Part shown: piece by piece, positions 1-6,973 of the stretch
How positions within the stretch are numbered: the stretch's first letter is position 1
Layout of the letters: each line of letters starts with the position of its first letter
NCBI GenBank assembly: GCA_035542975.1
Contig: DATKKK010000086.1
Coordinates: 1-15,886 of the forward strand
From: DATKKK01 sp035542975
Lineage (GTDB): Archaea; Thermoproteota; Bathyarchaeia; Bathyarchaeales; Bathycorpusculaceae
DNA length: 15,886 nucleotides
Reading direction: 5' to 3'
Notes under the pieces: generated by a model
What the model saw: only the letters and a program-made list of their open reading frames with translations
Told to the model about the DNA's origin: nothing
Databases searched by the model: none
Position numbers and translations under genes: made by a program

Positions 1-194
1 CCAGCCCACTCATGTCCAAAAATGGTGGGAAGCTTTATGATTCTTTCAACGTAGCCCCTCTGCAGAATCTTCAAATCCGTGCCGCACGTCGTCGCCGCGC
101 CAACTTTGACGAGAACCTCGCCCGCCTCAACTTTCGGCAGCTCAATATCCTCAACTCTGAGGTCTTTTACCCCGTAAAGCATTGCAGCCTTCAT
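1..194 (-). CDS. zinc-dependent alcohol/polyol dehydrogenase (MDR family), N-terminal part only
   Basis: The first 64 residues of a medium-chain dehydrogenase/reductase, read on the minus strand from the ATG at 194 until it leaves the window. The translation begins MKAAMLYGVKDLRVEDIELP. It holds the catalytic-zinc region TTCGTDLK (Cys36) and the LPTIFGHEWAG block with the second zinc ligand His61. Family knowledge: such enzymes oxidise alcohols or polyols, or reduce ketones, with NAD(P). The start has a Shine-Dalgarno GGTGAG at 206-201, six bases upstream, which overlaps the TGA of the preceding dehydrogenase, so translation of the two is probably coupled. It resembles that neighbour in layout but not closely in sequence, so this is a pair of diverged paralogues. 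The structural-zinc cysteines and Rossmann fold lie outside the window, so substrate and cofactor cannot be judged. Confidence 0.9.
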   Translation of the reverse strand, partial: MKAAMLYGVKDLRVEDIELPKVEAGEVLVKVGAATTCGTDLKILQRGYVERIIKLPTIFGHEWA

Positions 195-201
195 TCCAGT
201 C

Positions 202-1227
202 TCACCTGTTTAAGATAATAACTTTCAAGCTTTCTTTAGACTCAAGAGCCGTCTTGAATGCTTCAGTCGTATCCGCAAGGCTATAGCGGTGAGTTACTAA
301 ACCCTCAACATCCAGCCTCCCAGATTCCATCAGCGAAAGCGCCATCCTCGTCTCCACATGCGAAGCAGAATAAGAAGGAACCAACTGAACCTCAGAAAAA
401 AACAGTTCCTTTGGGCTTATCTCTAGAAACTTGCCAGGCACAGTGGGCGCAAAAACAACGAGTTTCCCACCCTTTCGGCAAACACTCATACCTGTCTTGT
501 AAGCTTCTAAACTTGGAGCCGTAACAACGGCAATGTCCACGCCTCTGCCGTCAGTCTCTGCACGAACAACCTCGTTTAAATCATTCTTTCGAGGATTGAC
601 TGCAACGTCTGCGCCAAACTTTTTCGCAACCTTAATTCTATAATCAAACAGGTCGCTCACGATGACCTTTGAAGCTCCAAAAATCTTAGACAATGCAACG
701 TGAATTATGCCTGTTGCTCCTGCGCCGATCACTGCCACTGAATCACCAAGCCGGATTCCACTCTTCATAATAGCTCGCAGACAGCAACCAACAGGCTCGA
801 TTAGTGTTGCCTCCTCAAGAGATATTGCTTCAGGAAGCTTCAGAGTGTCAACCCTAAGATTCGCAGCGGGCACTCGGAAATATTCAGCAAACCCACCGGG
901 TTCAATGTTTGTCTTGTGAAACTGCTCGCACAGAGTGTAGTCTCCGCGCAGGCAGTAGTGGCATGTTAGACACGCGACGTGATGATGAACGAAGACTCGG
1001 TCACCAACGCTGAAGTTTTCAACTTTGCTGCCTTTTTTGGCGATCACTCCAGCAGGTTCGTGTCCTAAAACGAGGGGCGCACGGGTTTTCAGGTACCATT
1101 CCATCAAGTCTGAACCACATACACCGCAAGCCTTCATCTTCACCAGAACTTCATTATCTGCGATTGCAGGCTTAGGCATTTCTTCAACTCGTATGTCATT
1201 CTGACTATAGTACAGGGCTGCTTTCAT
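202..1227 (-). CDS. zinc-dependent medium-chain dehydrogenase, threonine/sorbitol dehydrogenase type
   Basis: Full-length MDR dehydrogenase of 341 aa. Visible motifs: catalytic zinc site CGVCGSD (Cys37) with GHE (His56, Glu57); structural-zinc cysteines Cys86, Cys89, Cys92 and Cys100; EPVGCC (Glu144), the extra glutamate typical of the polyol and threonine dehydrogenase branch; and the Rossmann motif GAGATG at 168-173. The acidic residue after the second strand (VIVSD) suggests NAD rather than NADP. Role: cytoplasmic oxidation of a secondary alcohol or polyol, or the reverse; the substrate is not readable from sequence (sorbitol, butanediol and threonine are all options). The ATG at 1227 fits the family N-terminus. 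A TATA-like element lies upstream at 1303-1296, and an inverted repeat CAAAAC-N13-GTTTTG (1271-1295) sits beside it as a possible operator. The stop is fused to the Shine-Dalgarno of the next dehydrogenase. Confidence 0.93.
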   Translation of the reverse strand: MKAALYYSQNDIRVEEMPKPAIADNEVLVKMKACGVCGSDLMEWYLKTRAPLVLGHEPAGVIAKKGSKVENFSVGDRVFVHHHVACLTCHYCLRGDYTLCEQFHKTNIEPGGFAEYFRVPAANLRVDTLKLPEAISLEEATLIEPVGCCLRAIMKSGIRLGDSVAVIGAGATGIIHVALSKIFGASKVIVSDLFDYRIKVAKKFGADVAVNPRKNDLNEVVRAETDGRGVDIAVVTAPSLEAYKTGMSVCRKGGKLVVFAPTVPGKFLEISPKELFFSEVQLVPSYSASHVETRMALSLMESGRLDVEGLVTHRYSLADTTEAFKTALESKESLKVIILNR

Positions 1228-1295
1228 TCTGGCTCAATGGGTTTTCTGTAGCCACACACTTAAGACTTTCCAAAACACGGCAGCCACTGGTTTTG

Positions 1296-1303
1296 TTTTA
1301 TAG
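1296..1303 (-). promoter_or_regulatory. TATA-like box for the dehydrogenase pair
   Basis: CTATAAAA on the minus strand. A start of transcription about 25 nt downstream (near 1270) would give a leader of about 40 nt before the ATG at 1227. The inverted repeat CAAAAC/GTTTTG at 1271-1276 and 1290-1295 overlaps the expected initiation region and could be an operator. Position and base composition are the only support. Confidence 0.4.
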
Positions 1304-1320
1304 AAGATCCTTACATGAAG

Positions 1321-1330
1321 CTTTTAATAG
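1321..1330 (+). promoter_or_regulatory. TATA-like box for the small membrane protein gene
   Basis: CTTTTAATAG, centred about 27 nt before the ATG at 1353. This is the distance expected between an archaeal TATA box and its transcription start, so the message would be leaderless. It is used here to prefer the start at 1353 over an in-frame codon at 1293. Confidence 0.45.
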
Positions 1331-1352
1331 ACGCAAAAGATTAATTTTTGAC

Positions 1353-1706
1353 ATGAAAACAGAAAAAGCATGGAAAATGGAAAAAATCACCGGCTACACC
1401 TTGCTCGTCTTCGGACTAGTCCTCATACTTATCCCAGTGATACTGGCACTCTTGGTCTTCCTAAGTGCAATAGCTGCTCCACAACTAATCCCGGAGTTTA
1501 CAGGTGAAGACGAATTTGCTCAATCCTTTTCAGGTTTCAGCAATGCCTGCCTAGTCTTTTTCCTCCTACTAACCATGGTCTGGGCGGGATCAATAGTCAC
1601 CAGCCGTGGCGTAACGATGATTAAAGACGTTAGACTGAAGCTTGCACGAAGAAGCCTGAAAGAAGCAGCTGACACCATTGAGAAAGTTGAAGATGCAAGC
1701 ATATAA
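1353..1706 (+). CDS. small two-helix membrane protein, unknown function
   Basis: Predicted protein of 117 aa that I do not recognise. It has a short charged N-terminus (MKTEKAWKMEK), a strongly hydrophobic segment of about 30 residues (GYTLLVFGLVLILIPVILA onward), an acidic loop containing TGEDEFAQS, a second hydrophobic segment (ACLVFFLLLTMVWAGSI), and a basic amphipathic C-terminal tail ending near IEKVEDAS. The layout suggests an inner-membrane protein with both termini cytoplasmic. The frame opens earlier, at 1293, but the TATA-like element at 1321-1330 places transcription start at or near the ATG at 1353, so that start is chosen; no Shine-Dalgarno is visible, as expected for a leaderless message. 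The stop is separated by one base from the stop of the oppositely oriented E2 gene. Function is unknown, and the neighbours give no clear hint. Confidence 0.7.
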   Translation: MKTEKAWKMEKITGYTLLVFGLVLILIPVILALLVFLSAIAAPQLIPEFTGEDEFAQSFSGFSNACLVFFLLLTMVWAGSIVTSRGVTMIKDVRLKLARRSLKEAADTIEKVEDASI

Positions 1707-1707
1707 G

Positions 1708-2817
1708 TTAAGCTTCAAGCTCCAACGTTTTCTCAATCTTTTCTTTTACCTTGCGTAGAAAATCAGCTGCAGGCGCCCCATCAACGATTCGGTGATCGTA
1801 CGAAAGGCTCAGCATCAACACGGGCTTAACCTCAATTTTGCCGTCAACTACTACTGGTTTCTCGTTTATGGCGCCGACGCCAAGTATGGCGGCTTCAGGC
1901 GGGTTAATAATTGGCGTGAAAAATTCAACACCAAACATGCCTAAATTAGTGATGGTGAATGTGCCGCCGCTCAGTTCGTCCTTAGTCAACTTTCCCATTC
2001 TGGCTTTCTCAGCCAGTTCTCTTATCACAACGTCAATTTCCTGCAGAGTCTTGCTGTCAGCGTTGCGTATGACGGGAACAATCAAGCCGTGTTCGGTTGC
2101 CGTTGCAACGCCAATGTTTACTTCGTCAAAAACCCTGATTTCGTCCCCAGCCAGCGTTGAGTTCAGTAAAGAATGTTCAGCTAAGGCTTTCGCCACAGCT
2201 TTCACTATGAGGGAAGTATAAGATACTTTGAGTCTTTCACGAAGAGCTTGAACCCTTGAAACGTCAACCGACATTATTACCGTGCTGTGCGGTGCGGTTT
2301 TGAAACTCATGGAGACACGCTCTGCCGAAGTCTTCTTGAAACCACTTAACGGAATAATTTCTTTGATTTTTGGCAGAATTTCATGGCTTTCTTCACGGAA
2401 CTTCTGAACATCTTCTTCAACGATTCTTCCTTCAGGCCCGCTACCCTTGACAAGAGACAAGTCGATGCCAAGTTCTTGTGCTAAGCGTTTTGCTGCAGGC
2501 GAAGCCAGAACTTTTTCTTCTTTAGATTCAGTCGGCTTAGCTGTTTCTGAGGTTGTTGCTGTCTCCAAAAACGCTTCATCCTTTCCAGTTATGACTGCTA
2601 GAGTAGCATCCACGGCTACTGTAACGCCTTCTTCCACGAGGATTTTTCGTAGGACCCCCGCGGCTGGTGCTTCCAAATCATAAGTGGCTTTCTCCGAAAC
2701 CACCTCGATGATCGGCTCATTCTTCTCGACAACATCGCCTTCCTTCTTGTACCATTTGCCAACCGTACCTTCTTTCATAGTTAGGCTAAGTCTTGGCATA
2801 ACGACCTTCGTTACCAT
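1708..2817 (-). CDS. dihydrolipoamide acyltransferase (E2) of a 2-oxoacid/acetoin dehydrogenase complex
   Basis: E2 core of 369 aa. It transfers the acyl group from the lipoyl arm to CoA. Domains in order: one lipoyl domain (about 4-75) with the lipoylation lysine in VVSEKATYD (Lys43); a linker rich in Thr, Ser and Glu; a peripheral-subunit-binding domain (about 103-140, beginning LASPAAKRLAQELGIDL and including GPEGRIVEEDV); and the catalytic acyltransferase domain with the signature SYDHRIVDGAPAADF (active-site His342 and Asp346). The ATG at 2817 starts two bases after the E1beta stop. A TTG three codons earlier overlaps E1beta but lies almost on the purine-rich GAGG (2833-2830), so the ATG is preferred. 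It is the third gene of the E1alpha-E1beta-E2 operon. No E3 follows: the next gene is on the other strand with a 1-bp gap. Acyl specificity (pyruvate, acetoin or branched-chain) is not decided by the sequence. Confidence 0.95.
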   Translation of the reverse strand: MVTKVVMPRLSLTMKEGTVGKWYKKEGDVVEKNEPIIEVVSEKATYDLEAPAAGVLRKILVEEGVTVAVDATLAVITGKDEAFLETATTSETAKPTESKEEKVLASPAAKRLAQELGIDLSLVKGSGPEGRIVEEDVQKFREESHEILPKIKEIIPLSGFKKTSAERVSMSFKTAPHSTVIMSVDVSRVQALRERLKVSYTSLIVKAVAKALAEHSLLNSTLAGDEIRVFDEVNIGVATATEHGLIVPVIRNADSKTLQEIDVVIRELAEKARMGKLTKDELSGGTFTITNLGMFGVEFFTPIINPPEAAILGVGAINEKPVVVDGKIEVKPVLMLSLSYDHRIVDGAPAADFLRKVKEKIEKTLELEA

Positions 2818-2818
2818 G

Positions 2819-3793
2819 CTAAACAACCGCCTCGACTGCTTTGATTATAGCTTTTTCGTCAGGAATAACATGCTGCTCCAATGTTGGGCTGAACGGTATG
2901 GGCGTGTCTGGCTCTGCCACCCGCTTTACTGGCGCATCCAAATAATCCAAGGCTTCTTCAGCAACCACGGCTGCGATTTCGGCGCTGACACCCGCGGTCT
3001 TGCAATCCTCAGTCACGACTACTACTCTGCCAGTCTTCTTGACTGACTTAACAATTTTCTCCTTGTCTAGCGGAACTAGGGTTCTCGGGTCAACAACCTC
3101 CACGCTTACACCCTCTTTTTCAAGCTCTTTCGCAGCATTCAGCGTTTTATGAACCATGTACGAAGTAGCAACAACTGTTACGTCTGCGCCCTCTCTTTTC
3201 ACGTCTGCTACACCAAAAGGAACCACATACTCTTCTTCGGGAACCTCGCCCACAAGTGGATAGAGCAGTTTGTGTTCACAGAAAAACACGGGGTTGCTGC
3301 CTCGTACCGCAGTCTTCAAAAGTCCCTTAGCATCATAAGCCGTAGAGGGAACAGCCACTTGTAATCCTGGAACATGCATGAACCATGCTTCTAGGCTTTG
3401 CGAATGATGCGAGGCAATATTTACTCCAGCACCAAAAGGCGTACGTATCACGAGCGGTGCGCTCACTTGACCACCAAACATGTAGCGAATCTTTGCTGCT
3501 TGATTCGCAATCTGATCCATAGCCAGAGCCGTCAAATCTCCGAACATTATCTCAGCAACAGGACGCATCCCAGTCATTGCCGCGCCTACGGCTGTTCCGA
3601 CTATGGCTGATTCCGATATGGGCGTGTCTCTGACTCTTTCGTCTCCAAATTCTGCAGCTAAACCTTCTGTAACTTTGAAGGCGCCACCCCAGTATCTGCC
3701 GATGTCCTCGCCTAACAAGAAAACAGTTGGGTCACGACGCATTTCCTCTTTTAACGCTTCGCGCAACGCTTCTTTAAATGTTATTTTCCTCAT
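2819..3793 (-). CDS. 2-oxoacid/acetoin dehydrogenase E1 component, beta subunit
   Basis: Protein of 324 aa, the usual length for E1beta of the alpha2beta2 type. It forms the thiamine-diphosphate site together with E1alpha and feeds acyl groups to E2. Visible signatures: LLGEDIGRYWGGAFKVTEGL near 26-45; TPISESAIVG with Glu61 in the position of the glutamate that activates the cofactor aminopyrimidine; and ASHHSQSLEAW (His129, His130), the substrate/lipoyl-facing histidine region. The C-terminal transketolase-like domain includes VEVVDPRTLVPLD and ends near IPFSPTLEQHVIP. The ATG at 3793 follows the E1alpha stop by three bases, and a strong Shine-Dalgarno GAGGAAG (3809-3803) lies inside the end of E1alpha. 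The tight packing shows one operon with E1alpha upstream and E2 downstream. Confidence 0.96.
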   Translation of the reverse strand: MRKITFKEALREALKEEMRRDPTVFLLGEDIGRYWGGAFKVTEGLAAEFGDERVRDTPISESAIVGTAVGAAMTGMRPVAEIMFGDLTALAMDQIANQAAKIRYMFGGQVSAPLVIRTPFGAGVNIASHHSQSLEAWFMHVPGLQVAVPSTAYDAKGLLKTAVRGSNPVFFCEHKLLYPLVGEVPEEEYVVPFGVADVKREGADVTVVATSYMVHKTLNAAKELEKEGVSVEVVDPRTLVPLDKEKIVKSVKKTGRVVVVTEDCKTAGVSAEIAAVVAEEALDYLDAPVKRVAEPDTPIPFSPTLEQHVIPDEKAIIKAVEAVV

Positions 3794-3796
3794 AAT

Positions 3797-4783
3797 TTAG
3801 CCTTCCTCAGCATAAACATCCTCTAAGGCTTCCTCTGGAGCCGGATAGGGGCTTTCCTTGGCAAACTTGACTGCTTCCTCGATTTTATCGGCAACTTGCG
3901 ATTCGATCTGCCCGATTTCTGCATCCGTTGCCGTTTTTGTCTGCAAAAGCTTTTCTTTAAAGTGTTTGATAGGGTCTTTACGCAGCCATTCTTCAACTTC
4001 CTCTTTAGGCCTGTACTTCGCAGAATCAACCCTCGAATGCCCCTTGTGCCTGTAGGTTTTGCATTCGATGAGTGTGGGTCCTTCACCTTTCCTCGCTCTT
4101 TCAACTGCCGTTCGAGTGCAGTCATAAACTGCTAAAACATCGTTCCCATCAATCGTCAAGCCTGAAATTCCGTATCCAGCGGCTCTGTCGGCAATGTTTT
4201 TGATAGTCATCACAAGCGATTGTTTTGTGCCCATGGCGTAGAGGTTGTTTTCGCAGACGAAAATCACTGGTAACTTCCATGCAGATGCCAAGTTTAGGCT
4301 TTCATGAAATGTTCCTTGGTTTGAGGCACCTTCTCCGAAAAAGCAAGCAGTAACTTGATCTGTTTTTCTAAGTTTTGCTGACAATCCTGCTCCAACAGCT
4401 ATTGGTAAGCCTGCTCCAACAACGGCTGTGGCGCCTAACATGCCGATGCTGAAATCTGCGATGTGCATCGAGCCGCCCTTGCCTTTGCAGTAGCCGGTTC
4501 TCTTGCCTAAGATTTCAGCCATCGTTCGCTTCAGATCGGCACCTTTTGCGATGCAGTGTCCATGACCCCTGTGCGTGCTCGTGATGTAATCATTTTTTGT
4601 TAGAGCACTGCAAACGCCGACTGCCACTGCTTCTTCCCCTGCATAGAGATGGATGGTGCCTGGAACGAGGTTTTGACCATAGAGTTCGAAAACCTTTTCT
4701 TCAAAGAGTCGAATCTCTAGCATTTTTCGGAACATTTCTGTAAGCTTCGCTTTTGTAAGGTCTATTGTCAAATGCTTTCCCAT
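3797..4783 (-). CDS. 2-oxoacid/acetoin dehydrogenase E1 component, alpha subunit
   Basis: Protein of 328 aa. It catalyses thiamine-diphosphate-dependent decarboxylation or cleavage of the substrate and reductive acylation of the E2 lipoyl group. Visible motifs: VPGTIHLYAGEEAVAVG (40-56); STHRGHGH (69-76); KGKGGSMHI (100-108); and the ThDP/Mg motif GEGASNQGTFHES (150-162) closed by CENNLYAMG. The phosphorylation-loop-like YRHKGHSR is also present. The spacing and wording of the ThDP motif and the ENNLYAMGT block are those shared by acetoin dehydrogenases and bacterial-type pyruvate dehydrogenase E1alpha; I cannot separate these by eye. The ATG at 4783 is the first gene of the operon and lacks a clear Shine-Dalgarno; the TATA-like box at 4828-4821 predicts a leader of about 15 nt. 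A long antisense frame inside the gene is a coding shadow. Confidence 0.95.
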   Translation of the reverse strand: MGKHLTIDLTKAKLTEMFRKMLEIRLFEEKVFELYGQNLVPGTIHLYAGEEAVAVGVCSALTKNDYITSTHRGHGHCIAKGADLKRTMAEILGKRTGYCKGKGGSMHIADFSIGMLGATAVVGAGLPIAVGAGLSAKLRKTDQVTACFFGEGASNQGTFHESLNLASAWKLPVIFVCENNLYAMGTKQSLVMTIKNIADRAAGYGISGLTIDGNDVLAVYDCTRTAVERARKGEGPTLIECKTYRHKGHSRVDSAKYRPKEEVEEWLRKDPIKHFKEKLLQTKTATDAEIGQIESQVADKIEEAVKFAKESPYPAPEEALEDVYAEEG

Positions 4784-4820
4784 CTGTCGTTTGGTTCACT
4801 CTTATAGATCTTGATGTCTT

Positions 4821-4828
4821 TTATATTA
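4821..4828 (-). promoter_or_regulatory. TATA-like box for the E1alpha-E1beta-E2 operon
   Basis: TAATATAA on the minus strand, predicting a start near 4800 and a short leader before the ATG at 4783. A second candidate, CTTTAAAA (4851-4844), lies 23 nt further upstream and would give a leader of about 40 nt. The 177-bp region to 4960 is shared with the divergent GTPase promoter. Confidence 0.4.
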
Positions 4829-4894
4829 ATTTGTAACTGTTCATTTTAAAGCAATGATGCTTATTCGCTGAGAAAATTTGCGTGAACTATCCAT

Positions 4895-4903
4895 CTTTAT
4901 ATT
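4895..4903 (+). promoter_or_regulatory. TATA-like box for the TGS GTPase gene
   Basis: CTTTATATT. A start about 25 nt downstream (near 4925) falls after the first in-frame ATG (4910), which argues that the working start is the ATG at 4961, preceded by GAGGG (4951-4955). Confidence 0.4.
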
Positions 4904-4960
4904 CTGTGAATGTTAAACTATTACGGAAGAACGGTTAACAATGTTTTAAAGAGGGTCTGG

Positions 4961-6184
4961 ATGCAGAAATCCTATTCAAAACTGCTGGGCATAGTTGGAA
5001 AGCCTAACACGGGCAAGTCAACCTTTTTCTGCGCCTCAACACTAGCGCCAGCCGAAATTGCAAACTACCCGTTTACGACGATTAAACCGAACAGGGGAAT
5101 TGGTTACGTGCGCACGCCGTGTGTTCACGAAGAATTCAACGTTAAGGACACGCCTGTCAACTCCTTATGCATGGATGGCGTAAGGCTGATTCCTGTAGAG
5201 TTCATCGATTGCGCAGGACTCGTGCCTGGCGCATGGGAAGGGCGAGGTCTAGGCAACCAGTTTCTAGATGAAATTAGAAAGGCAGATGCTCTGGTTCACA
5301 TAATCGACGCTTCTGGAGGAACAGACTGTGAGGGAAGGCTGTGCAAGCCGGGCGAGCATGATCCGTTGGAGGACGTGAAGTTTCTGGAACATGAAATAAC
5401 AATGTGGATGGCGAACATACTGAAAAAGGACTGGCCAAAAATTGCCAGAACCGTGGAAGCTGAATCGAAAGACCTTTTCACGCTGTTTGGCGAACGACTC
5501 AGTGGCTTGTCTATAAAGCGAAACCACATTTCAGAGGCAACTAAAAGGACTGGCTTGAACGCTGACAAACCAGCCTCATGGAGTGATGAAGACTTCCTGA
5601 GATTTGTGGACACGCTGAGACAGATTGCAAAACCCATGCTGATAGTAGCCAACAAGATGGACGTGCCCGAGGCTCAAGCAAACCTTGAGAAGCTTAAAGA
5701 ATCGAATTACATCGTGGTTCCATCTTGCTCAGAAGCCGAACTTGCTCTACGAAGAGCGGCAGAAAAACAACTTATCGATTACCGACCGGGCGACTGCAAC
5801 TTCAAAATCACAACGCCTGAAAAACTGAATGAAAGCCAAATTAAGGCGTTGGAAACTATTAGAGAGAAAATCCTGTTAAATTTTGGTTCCACAGGCGTGC
5901 AAGAAGCGGTGAACATGGCTTTTTTCAGATTGTTAAGCATGATCACGGTTTATCCTGTTGAGGATTTGGAGCGTTTGGCAGATCATAATGGCAGGGTTTT
6001 GCCTGACGCTTATCTTGTGCCTTACGGGACAACAGCGCGTCAACTAGCATACATCATTCACACGGAACTTGGAGAAGGTTTCATCTACGGTGTTGAGGCA
6101 AGAGAAAAAAAGAGAGTAGGCGAAGATTATGTGCTTAAAGATAGAGATGTTCTCTCGATAGTGAGTGCAAGAAAAAGAGCTTAA
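4961..6184 (+). CDS. Ygr210/OLA1-like TGS-domain GTPase (archaeal YchF-related)
   Basis: Protein of 407 aa. GTPase of the OBG-HflX-like superfamily, YchF/Ygr210 branch, cytoplasmic and probably acting on ribosomes or translation (family inference). Motifs: P-loop GKPNTGKST (13-21); the switch I threonine in ANYPFTTIKPNRGIG; G3 DCAGLVPGA (83-91); and G4 NKMD (231-234). A helical insertion lies between G3 and G4 (about 140-210), and a C-terminal TGS domain (about 328-404) ends VLKDRDVLSIVSA. The longer frame begins at 4910, but the TATA-like box at 4895-4903 and GAGGG five bases before the ATG at 4961 favour the shorter protein, which also begins like other family members just before the P-loop. 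It is a single-gene unit, divergent from the E1/E2 operon and ending six bases from the uppS stop on the other strand. Confidence 0.93.
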   Translation: MQKSYSKLLGIVGKPNTGKSTFFCASTLAPAEIANYPFTTIKPNRGIGYVRTPCVHEEFNVKDTPVNSLCMDGVRLIPVEFIDCAGLVPGAWEGRGLGNQFLDEIRKADALVHIIDASGGTDCEGRLCKPGEHDPLEDVKFLEHEITMWMANILKKDWPKIARTVEAESKDLFTLFGERLSGLSIKRNHISEATKRTGLNADKPASWSDEDFLRFVDTLRQIAKPMLIVANKMDVPEAQANLEKLKESNYIVVPSCSEAELALRRAAEKQLIDYRPGDCNFKITTPEKLNESQIKALETIREKILLNFGSTGVQEAVNMAFFRLLSMITVYPVEDLERLADHNGRVLPDAYLVPYGTTARQLAYIIHTELGEGFIYGVEAREKKRVGEDYVLKDRDVLSIVSARKRA

Positions 6185-6190
6185 TCTTGC

Positions 6191-6973
6191 TCAAGCGCCG
6201 AAGCGTCGTTTACGACTTTGGAAAGTTCTGACGGCTCTTAGGAGGTCTATAGCGCGAAAATCAGGCCAATAAGCGTCTAAGAAGCATAATTCACTGTAAG
6301 CAGATTGCCATAGTAGAAAACCACTTAGTCTTTCTTCGCCTGAGGTTCTGATGATCAGGTCTGGGTCTTGTTTAGGCAGATGCGAAGTGTACAAGTACTG
6401 TTCGAACATTTTTTCGTCAACGTTCTCAGGATTTAGCTGGCCATCATGAACTTTTTCTGCGATTTTCTTTGCTGCATCAACGATTTCAGCTCTTCCACCA
6501 TAGGCGAAAGCGAAATTGAGAAAATGATCGTCATAATCTTTTGTGGCTTCTTCAGCGTTCATAATCAACTTCTGTAAACTTTTAGGCAGCAAGTTTACTC
6601 GACCGATAACTTTGACCCGCACCCTATTTTTAGTTATACGTTCATCTGTCAGAATTTTTCGAAATTCGTCTTCGGCAATCTGCATGATCTTCTCAACTTC
6701 GCTTGAAGAACGGTTGAAGTTTTCTGTAGAAAACGCGTAAAGTGTGATTGATTTGACATCAAGTTTCATGCACCAATCGAGCAGTTTCTCAACATTTTCA
6801 GCTCCCCTCTCGTGTCCAAACCAGGGGTTAAGGTCTTTCTCCGAAGCCCATCTTCTATTCCCATCCAGAATAATCGCGATATGTTCTGGTTTAACGCCGT
6901 TCTTTACTTGATACCACAACCACTTCTCGTAAAGCTTGTACACGCCTACCGTGGACAACAGCGTTTTGAACAC
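6191..6973 (-). CDS. uppS: cis-prenyltransferase, (undecaprenyl-type) polyprenyl diphosphate synthase
   Basis: Protein of 260 aa. It adds isopentenyl diphosphate units in cis to an allylic diphosphate to build the long polyprenyl carrier used for glycan assembly at the membrane; in archaea this leads to dolichol-type carriers. Motifs: HIAIILDGNRRWA with catalytic Asp37 and Arg40; FGHERGAENVEKL; TLYAFSTENFNRS; and the C-terminal DLIIRTSGEERLSGFLLW (Arg209, Ser211, Arg215) with YSELCF (Glu228). All conserved residues are present, so it should be active. The start is GTG at 6973, overlapping the TAG of the phosphorylase gene by one base (TAGTG), with GAGGT at 6985-6981, so it is translationally coupled. 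It is the last gene of its run. Its stop lies six bases from the stop of the convergent GTPase gene. Confidence 0.95.
   Translation of the reverse strand: MFKTLLSTVGVYKLYEKWLWYQVKNGVKPEHIAIILDGNRRWASEKDLNPWFGHERGAENVEKLLDWCMKLDVKSITLYAFSTENFNRSSSEVEKIMQIAEDEFRKILTDERITKNRVRVKVIGRVNLLPKSLQKLIMNAEEATKDYDDHFLNFAFAYGGRAEIVDAAKKIAEKVHDGQLNPENVDEKMFEQYLYTSHLPKQDPDLIIRTSGEERLSGFLLWQSAYSELCFLDAYWPDFRAIDLLRAVRTFQSRKRRFGA

Noticed and set aside
258..919. Plus-strand frames of 70-88 codons opposite the second dehydrogenase
   Set aside because: They are antisense to a well-conserved MDR gene, with proline/serine-rich composition typical of antisense frames and no promoter or ribosome site.
2818..2826. 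TTG start for E2 that overlaps the E1beta gene
   Set aside because: The TTG is almost on top of the only purine-rich stretch, and the ATG at 2817 directly after the E1beta stop fits the usual N-terminus of the lipoyl domain.
3823..4125. A 100-codon minus-strand frame overlapping the E1alpha gene
   Set aside because: It lies in another frame of the same strand inside a gene with complete ThDP motifs, and its product is an unstructured basic sequence with no family; it is a coding shadow.
4850..4872. C/D-box-like pieces (ATGATGC followed by CTGA) between E1alpha and the GTPase
   Set aside because: The C-box match is imperfect, the spacing is far too short for a guide RNA, and no second box pair is present.
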